Shown here one piece after another: positions 32,920-37,971 of a DNA stretch of 37,971 bases. The notes below the pieces were generated by a model. That model was not told the DNA's origin. It made no database searches and saw nothing but the letters and a program-made list of their open reading frames with translations. This DNA comes from Paludibacteraceae bacterium (GTDB taxonomy: Bacteria > Bacteroidota > Bacteroidia > Bacteroidales > Paludibacteraceae): NCBI GenBank assembly GCA_017646805.1, contig JAGCLW010000013.1, forward strand, positions 1-37,971, in the 5' to 3' direction. Every line of letters begins with the position of its first letter. Within the stretch, counting starts at the first letter, position 1. The position numbers and the translations under genes were made by a program.

Positions 32920-34062
32920 ATGATAGATCATATGAAAGACACAGAAATTCGTGTCATCAAACCATTAGACTTACAGCGTGGTGGGCTTCCTATTCCCAAA
33001 CAAAAAAAAGAAAACGTAGCAGTTGTAGCTCCGATAGTTTCAAAACCTACAAAAAAAGAAAAGAAAAAATCTTCATCTACTTTTTTTGCAGGAATATTAG
33101 CTTTTTTTGCAAAAATCAATTGGAAAAAATTTGGCAAATTATTATTGCTTCTTTTAGCAATATGTGCGGTTATTGCAATTATTTATGGCTGTGTGATGTT
33201 GATCAAAAATATGCCAAAAAACAACGAATCACCAGCTGAAACAAACGTTGTTGTCTCTGATTCTATCCAACAAGAAATAACAACAACAGACACAACGACA
33301 CTCATAAATGACAGTTTAACTGTTGCGGTAACGACAAACGATTCTGTTGCAACATCAGATACAATTGCGACAACGGAAGCAGAGCAAAAAGTAGAAACTA
33401 CAGATACGGTTGAAACAATCAAATCAAACTACGTTCACTACAAATCAAAAAGTTCTCATACCGTGTTGAGCGACACTTTAGTCAACAAAGTTCGCCTTCG
33501 AATCATGATTCCAAGTAAATCTCGTGCAATCATTAAATTAGGTAGTCAAGTAAAGAAAGATTATAGCGTTGCTCTTGTAGCTCAAGCAACAGAATGGAGC
33601 GGTAATTCGTTTGCCTCGCAATTTGTTTATAAAGGAGAAAAACAAAACTCTTTAAAAGGTTATCGCAATGGATATTGTCTAATTCTTGACGGACGTGTAA
33701 CAATCGGACATGGAGGATATAATATTGACAAATTAAAATATAATCAAAATGCTTATTTCTTCCGTCAACATAGTTTGGTTCGTCGAGGAAAATCGGTTGC
33801 TTCAAAGGATTCTCCGGTAATCAAACGACGTGCGTTGTGTAAAATAAATGGAAAAATCGGCATTATAGAAAGTTATAGTCCCGTTTCTATGTTTGACTTT
33901 GCACAAGCTCTCATCGATGCAGGAGTTCGCGATGCAATAGCACTTTCTTCCGGAGATCAAGCATTTTGCATGGCATTTACAGACAAAGAATATCGCTATG
34001 AAGTTGGAGTTCGTGCTCCTCGAGGATCTGCAAAAGTAGAAAATTACATTGTTTGGGAGTAA
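32920..34062 (+). CDS. Membrane-anchored NAGPA/phosphodiester glycosidase-like protein
   Basis: A 380-residue protein: a cytoplasmic Lys/Pro-rich tail (1-70), one membrane helix (about 73-95), a Thr/Ser/Asp-rich periplasmic spacer (105-165), then a domain from about 180. The domain has GYCLILDGRVTIGHGGYN, FFRQHSLVRRGKSV, KINGKIGIIESYSPVSMFDF and AQALIDAGVRDAIALSSGDQ, the order seen in the NAGPA domain (phosphodiester alpha-N-acetylglucosaminidase; exopolysaccharide proteins). The usual LDGGGS signature at the domain end reads LSSGDQ, so key polar residues have changed. It follows the LytTR gene by 14 nt and is followed by a bidirectional terminator. Confidence 0.65.
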   Translation: MIDHMKDTEIRVIKPLDLQRGGLPIPKQKKENVAVVAPIVSKPTKKEKKKSSSTFFAGILAFFAKINWKKFGKLLLLLLAICAVIAIIYGCVMLIKNMPKNNESPAETNVVVSDSIQQEITTTDTTTLINDSLTVAVTTNDSVATSDTIATTEAEQKVETTDTVETIKSNYVHYKSKSSHTVLSDTLVNKVRLRIMIPSKSRAIIKLGSQVKKDYSVALVAQATEWSGNSFASQFVYKGEKQNSLKGYRNGYCLILDGRVTIGHGGYNIDKLKYNQNAYFFRQHSLVRRGKSVASKDSPVIKRRALCKINGKIGIIESYSPVSMFDFAQALIDAGVRDAIALSSGDQAFCMAFTDKEYRYEVGVRAPRGSAKVENYIVWE

Positions 34063-34079
34063 AATCCATATTTCCACAA

Positions 34080-34117
34080 AAAAAACGGAACTGAAAAATT
34101 ATTCAGTTCCGTTTTTT
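34080..34117. terminator. Bidirectional terminator overlapping the ABC-F stop codon
   Basis: AAAAAACGGAACTGAA (34080-34095) pairs with TTCAGTTCCGTTTTTT (34102-34117), with a 6-nt loop. On the minus strand the right arm encodes the last residues (KNGTE) of the ABC-F protein, and its TAA stop lies at the loop (34101-34099). Confidence 0.9.
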
Positions 34118-36048
34118 ATATCATCAAGTTGAGCACTCAAAACTTCCCACTCCGACATTTTTTGTTCGAGCGATTGTTTTAGTTGTTCATATTGCCGAAA
34201 CAAATTTTCATCGGTAGATTGTTCTGCACTTTGAAATAATTGTTCAATATCAGCAATTTGCGATTCGATCTGTTCAATTTGATTTTCAACATCAGCAACC
34301 GATCGCTCCACTTTTTTAATCTGCCGACTACGTTCTTTTCGTTCTTCATACGAAATTTTTGAAAAAGAATTTTGAGGTTCTTTCTTTTCCACACCGGTTT
34401 GATTTCTCAAACCATTATTTCGTTCAAGTTCAGACAACGATGAAATTTGTTTTTTTTGCAAAAAATCATAAATTCCTCCAATATGTTCTCGAACTTTATG
34501 ATTAGAAAATTCGTACACTTTGTCCACCAAACCATCAAGAAATTCACGATCATGACTCACGACAACAACTGTTCCATCAAACGCTTTTATTGCATTTTTC
34601 AAAACCTCTTTACTTTGCAAATCCAAATGATTTGTCGGTTCGTCAAGAATCAATAAATTCACCGGTTCCAACAACAATTTTATCATTGCCAAACGACTAC
34701 GTTCTCCTCCCGAAAGTACCTTTACTTTTTTCTCACTTGCTTCTCCTCCAAACATAAACGCTCCAAGTATGTCACGAATTTTCAATCGAATATCTCCAAC
34801 GGCAACACGATCAATTGTTTCAAACACAGAAAGTTCGCCATCTAAAAGAGACGCTTGATTTTGAGCAAAATATCCAATTTGGACATTATGTCCTATTTTC
34901 ATTTTTCCATCATACTCAACCTCATTCATTATACACTTCACAAGCGTTGACTTTCCCTCTCCATTTTTCCCCACAAAAGCCACTTTTTCACCTCGATTGA
35001 TAATCAACCCGATTTGATCCAAAATCAATTTATCGCCATACGATTTCGTAAGATTTTCAATCTCTACCGGAATCGATCCACTACGAGGTGCCGGAGGAAA
35101 TTTCAAATTTAATTTTGAAGTGTCTTCAAGATCAATTTCAAGACGATCCAGCTTTTCTAATTGTTTTATACGACTCTGCACCTGAACCGATTTTGAAGCT
35201 TTATAACGAAATCGTTCGATAAACTCTTCCGTATCTTCAATCATTTTTTGTTGATTTTCATACGCGCGACGTTGTTGTTCTCGACGTTCTTGCCTCAAAA
35301 CGAGATATTTATCATAATTCGCACGATAATCATAAATTTGACCCAAAGAAATTTCAATCGTTCGATTCGTAACATTATTGATAAATGCTCGGTCGTGACT
35401 AACCAAAATAACTGCCGAAGGCGATGTTATCAAAAATTGCTCCAACCACTGAATGGATTCTATATCAAGATGATTCGTCGGTTCATCGAGCAAAATTACA
35501 TCCGGTTTGCTCAAAAGAATTTTCGCCAATTCAATTCTCATTCGCCAACCTCCGCTCAATTCAGATGTTTGTCGATCAAAATCAGAACGAAGAAAACCCA
35601 ATCCCAACAACGTTTTTTCCAAATCTGACATATAATCTGCCCCACCCATCATTTGAAGAATTTCACTTTCGTGAGTAAGTCGATCAATCAAACTCAAATA
35701 ATCTGCATTTTCATAATCTTCTCGCTCAGAAATTTCATTCGTCAACTGCTCTACCAATCGTTGTTGTTCATGAATACGAACGAAAGCCAACTCGGCTTCC
35801 TCTCTTACCGTCCGTCCATCTGTTTGCATCAAATGTTGAGGAAGATAACCTACACACACATTCTTTGCTTTAACAATTTGTCCGGAAGTTGGTTGCTCTA
35901 TTCCCGCAATAATTTTCAACAACGTACTTTTGCCTGCTCCATTTTTTCCCACCAAAGCAACCTTATCTTTTGCATTAAGAAGAAAAGAAATGTCATCAAG
36001 CAAAACTCGTGTAGAAAACTCAACTGTTATATTCGAAACGGTAAGCAT
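34099..36048 (-). CDS. ABC-F family ATPase (Uup/EttA-like)
   Basis: A 649-residue protein with two ABC cassettes and no membrane segments. Walker A motifs are GKNGAGKST and GKNGEGKST, signatures are LSGGWRMRIELAKILL and LSGGERSRLAMIKLLL, and both Walker B motifs are followed by DEPTNHLD. A charged linker lies between the cassettes (RQERREQQRRAYENQQKM), and a C-terminal coiled coil spans about 545-645, as in Uup-type proteins. ABC-F proteins act on the ribosome to relieve stalls or give antibiotic resistance. It is 9 nt after the Wzz-like gene on the same strand. Its end overlaps the shared terminator. Confidence 0.92.
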   Translation of the reverse strand: MLTVSNITVEFSTRVLLDDISFLLNAKDKVALVGKNGAGKSTLLKIIAGIEQPTSGQIVKAKNVCVGYLPQHLMQTDGRTVREEAELAFVRIHEQQRLVEQLTNEISEREDYENADYLSLIDRLTHESEILQMMGGADYMSDLEKTLLGLGFLRSDFDRQTSELSGGWRMRIELAKILLSKPDVILLDEPTNHLDIESIQWLEQFLITSPSAVILVSHDRAFINNVTNRTIEISLGQIYDYRANYDKYLVLRQERREQQRRAYENQQKMIEDTEEFIERFRYKASKSVQVQSRIKQLEKLDRLEIDLEDTSKLNLKFPPAPRSGSIPVEIENLTKSYGDKLILDQIGLIINRGEKVAFVGKNGEGKSTLVKCIMNEVEYDGKMKIGHNVQIGYFAQNQASLLDGELSVFETIDRVAVGDIRLKIRDILGAFMFGGEASEKKVKVLSGGERSRLAMIKLLLEPVNLLILDEPTNHLDLQSKEVLKNAIKAFDGTVVVVSHDREFLDGLVDKVYEFSNHKVREHIGGIYDFLQKKQISSLSELERNNGLRNQTGVEKKEPQNSFSKISYEERKERSRQIKKVERSVADVENQIEQIESQIADIEQLFQSAEQSTDENLFRQYEQLKQSLEQKMSEWEVLSAQLDDIKNGTE

Positions 36049-36057
36049 CTATTTTTT

Positions 36058-37002
36058 TTAAGCTTCTCGAATAAATTCAACAATATTTTTTCGATAATTC
36101 AATAATACACAAATAAATAGGGCAAATACATAGAAAAATCCGACATACTTGATTGCCAACGAAACAATCGTCGGTACTGCTGTTATATAAGCATCTGAAA
36201 TTGCCACAACCGGTGTTTGTTGTGTATTTAGGCTCAATTTAATCGACGTGATTTTATCAAACAAACCAAACTTATCCCAAGCAAGTGTATTTGCCGAAGA
36301 ATTCAACACGCCCATCTCATCTACTTTTACTTTTGAACGCTGACTTTCTATCAACTGAAGAGAATCCAAATTTGCAATTTCTTTTTTAGCAAATTCTATT
36401 TCTTGCAAATGAACTTCTACATATTTGTTTCGTCGTGCCAACAAATCTTCGTCTGCATTCAAATAATCCACGATCGCTTTTTGAACTTTCGGAAATTGAA
36501 CATGCCCACGACTTTTCATCTCTACGATCAATTGATATTTCATCACACTTATCGTCGTATCCAACTCTTCTGTCACACCTTTTTTTGCATCACGGATTCC
36601 ATCTTCATTCAAATCTACTGCCAAATAAGGATTTAGTCCAATAATGCACTCCACAAGAGCCGAATCCACTCCCAATTCTTTTGCAAAAATTGGTTGATGC
36701 TTTGATTGAGGATTGATTTTTTGACCTAAAACAGTAATTCTGTCTGCCACAATTTTATGATCAACACCTTGCATGTTGATGGCAAATTCTACTGTCATTT
36801 TTGGTTCGTACAAAAACTTATAAACCGTAAAACCACAACCGATGATCACAAACAACAGCACGACATACCAATAATGAATGTTGAATTTTGCAAACTGCAA
36901 CAACTTAACAATCAGCCATTTGAAAAACCGAACTAATACATTTACCGATAATTTGATCAAATCAATCAAATCCAATTCTTTTTCTTGATTATTTTCTTGC
37001 AT
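36058..37002 (-). CDS. Wzz-like polysaccharide chain-length/co-polymerase family protein
   Basis: A 314-residue protein with a cytoplasmic N-terminus, a membrane segment near 44-64, a large periplasmic domain with a coiled-coil-like middle (LARRNKYVEVHLQEIEFAKK near 195) and a second membrane segment near 286-305. This two-helix layout, with an SLAIKYVGFFYVFALFICVLL tail, is that of Wzz-type co-polymerases, which set O-antigen or capsule length. The typical Pro/Gly motif before the second helix (usual P-x-x-P) is not clear. It sits between the GDPD-like gene and ABC-F with short gaps. Confidence 0.7.
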   Translation of the reverse strand: MQENNQEKELDLIDLIKLSVNVLVRFFKWLIVKLLQFAKFNIHYWYVVLLFVIIGCGFTVYKFLYEPKMTVEFAINMQGVDHKIVADRITVLGQKINPQSKHQPIFAKELGVDSALVECIIGLNPYLAVDLNEDGIRDAKKGVTEELDTTISVMKYQLIVEMKSRGHVQFPKVQKAIVDYLNADEDLLARRNKYVEVHLQEIEFAKKEIANLDSLQLIESQRSKVKVDEMGVLNSSANTLAWDKFGLFDKITSIKLSLNTQQTPVVAISDAYITAVPTIVSLAIKYVGFFYVFALFICVLLNYRKNIVEFIREA

Positions 37003-37035
37003 AAATATTGAATTTAGTTTTTTTTATATTATCAT

Positions 37036-37971
37036 TTAAAAATTTAACGCTTTTTTACTCACGATTTCCGATTCCGTTTGGATTCTAATCGTAAATACTC
37101 CCGATGTGGCAATTCTTTTACTAAAAGTTTTATCATTAATATTTTCAACGGCTAAAACACACCGTCCAAACGAATCAAAAACCAAAACCCTTTGTATATG
37201 TTCGTCTGATCTGACATTTAAAGTCCCTTGACAAAACGAAACCTCAACTTCTTTTTTTATATTTTTAATTGCTGATTCAACTTCAAATTCTTCAATCCAC
37301 TTATCTGCATACATGCCATACACATATTGCATCTCATTATCATAAACATATTTTTCATCTTTTCCCTCATCATAATTTACATTAAAAACATAGACTTTAA
37401 TATCATGCTCCTTACAACGAGAAAACATTTCTTTATACTGATTTTCAGCCAACAATCGTCGAGAAACCGCAAGATAATTTATATTGTTATCAAGAAAATA
37501 TTGTACTTTATCTCCTGCTATCAAATTCAACAAACATTCAGACAACATAAACTTTACACCTATAGATTTTGCTTCTTCTATTGCTTCAAACGAAAAAAGT
37601 TCCATTATCAATCTTTCTTTGTCCACAAAAAGAGAAGCCATTTTCGTTGGCTGATTTATTTTATCCGTTACCAACACCGCATCTTCATGTTCTAAAAACC
37701 ACTGATTAATCCGCTCCATATTCAATGGTGTGTATCGTTCATAAATTTTATGTTCCAAAAAATGCTTTTCCGTAATAGGACATATACTATCACAACCCGT
37801 CATTGTCTTCCACTGCTCCCACTCATGAACAGCCAACACATTACCATATACATCTTCCAAAAAATCCAACTCAAAATATCTAAATCCATCGGCATAACTT
37901 TTATCCAAAGCCTCTAATGTATTCGTATAGATATGATTATCTATATTTCCTCCTGCATGAGCGATATAGCG
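37036..37971 (-). CDS. GDPD-like protein with a sorting-type C-terminal domain (5' end off window)
   Basis: The visible 311 residues begin at the right edge with RYIAHAGGNIDNHIYTNTLE. The GDPD fold marks are IAHAGG (the HAGG variant), TNTLEALDKSYADGFRYFE and ELDFLEDVYGNVLAVHEW (Glu/Asp metal site and His). The final 70 residues differ in style: FCQGTLNVRSDEHIQRVLVF, DSFGRCVLAVEN, TSGVFTIRIQTESE and KKALNF. That resembles the type A C-terminal sorting domain of the type IX secretion system, cleaved on export. The substrate of the GDPD part is unknown; HAGG-type GDPD proteins occur near capsule genes, in keeping with the adjacent Wzz-like gene. The start and any signal peptide lie beyond the window. 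Confidence 0.75.
   Translation of the reverse strand, partial: RYIAHAGGNIDNHIYTNTLEALDKSYADGFRYFELDFLEDVYGNVLAVHEWEQWKTMTGCDSICPITEKHFLEHKIYERYTPLNMERINQWFLEHEDAVLVTDKINQPTKMASLFVDKERLIMELFSFEAIEEAKSIGVKFMLSECLLNLIAGDKVQYFLDNNINYLAVSRRLLAENQYKEMFSRCKEHDIKVYVFNVNYDEGKDEKYVYDNEMQYVYGMYADKWIEEFEVESAIKNIKKEVEVSFCQGTLNVRSDEHIQRVLVFDSFGRCVLAVENINDKTFSKRIATSGVFTIRIQTESEIVSKKALNF

Noticed and set aside
1..37971. CRISPR arrays, insertion sequences and rRNA genes
   Set aside because: No regularly spaced repeats, transposase frames or rRNA-like segments were seen on reading the window.

Overview
The window looks like the chromosome of a low-GC Bacteroidota, probably a Bacteroidales. Evidence: a MurF-Alr fusion, repeated Bacteroidetes-type promoters (TAnnTTTG, often with TTTG about 19 nt upstream), GSCFA and Porin_10-like proteins, type-B L31, and a C-terminal domain resembling a type IX secretion sorting domain. 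The genus cannot be named from sequence alone.

Layout. (1) 1-4174, minus strand: one unbroken 1,391-codon reading frame that leaves the window on the left. It encodes a phage/plasmid/ICE-style 'polyvalent' protein with PBECR-like nuclease domains, an HEVVGH metallopeptidase-like domain and a GEGAQ-type domain, separated by recurring R[FY]S[VI] motifs. Codon use is GC-richer than to the right, and its 5' end stops abruptly at about 4175 without a convincing start. (2) 4263-11751, plus: a six-gene operon of a DPP IV-like protein whose catalytic triad is Asn/Asn/Asn, a ROK kinase, MurF-Alr, a Usp-like protein, GSCFA and a short FolK-like protein. (3) 11801-13212, minus: secreted unknown and TcdA. 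(4) 13296-14838, plus: RimM, a lipoprotein and L31 type B. (5) 15000-19878, plus: uronate catabolism (uxaC, kdgK, eda, hexuronate MFS transporter), with strong hairpins between the genes. (6) 19948-21375, minus: a two-domain GT2 glycosyltransferase. (7) 21497-31118, plus: BadF-type kinase, YebC, secreted unknown, DPP III, porin, solute-binding domain protein, tRNA-Ser(GCT), TRIC/UPF0126 channel and a barrel-like unknown. (8) 31192-34062, plus: pgk, then a LytTR-only protein with a membrane-anchored NAGPA-like protein. (9) 34099-37971, minus: a GDPD-like protein with a sorting-type C-terminus (5' end off the window), a Wzz-like protein and an ABC-F ATPase.

How they work together. Most of the window is housekeeping: wall precursors, glycolysis, ribosome and tRNA maturation, and growth on uronates. 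UxaC, KdgK, Eda and the transporter form an uptake-to-pyruvate route that lacks the two middle enzymes here. DPP III, the DPP IV-like protein and the porin suggest periplasmic peptide handling. The unusual parts are the polyvalent ORF and its boundary, and the DPP IV-like pseudoenzyme. No intergenic stretch exceeds 300 bases; gaps hold only promoters, hairpins and leaders, as listed.
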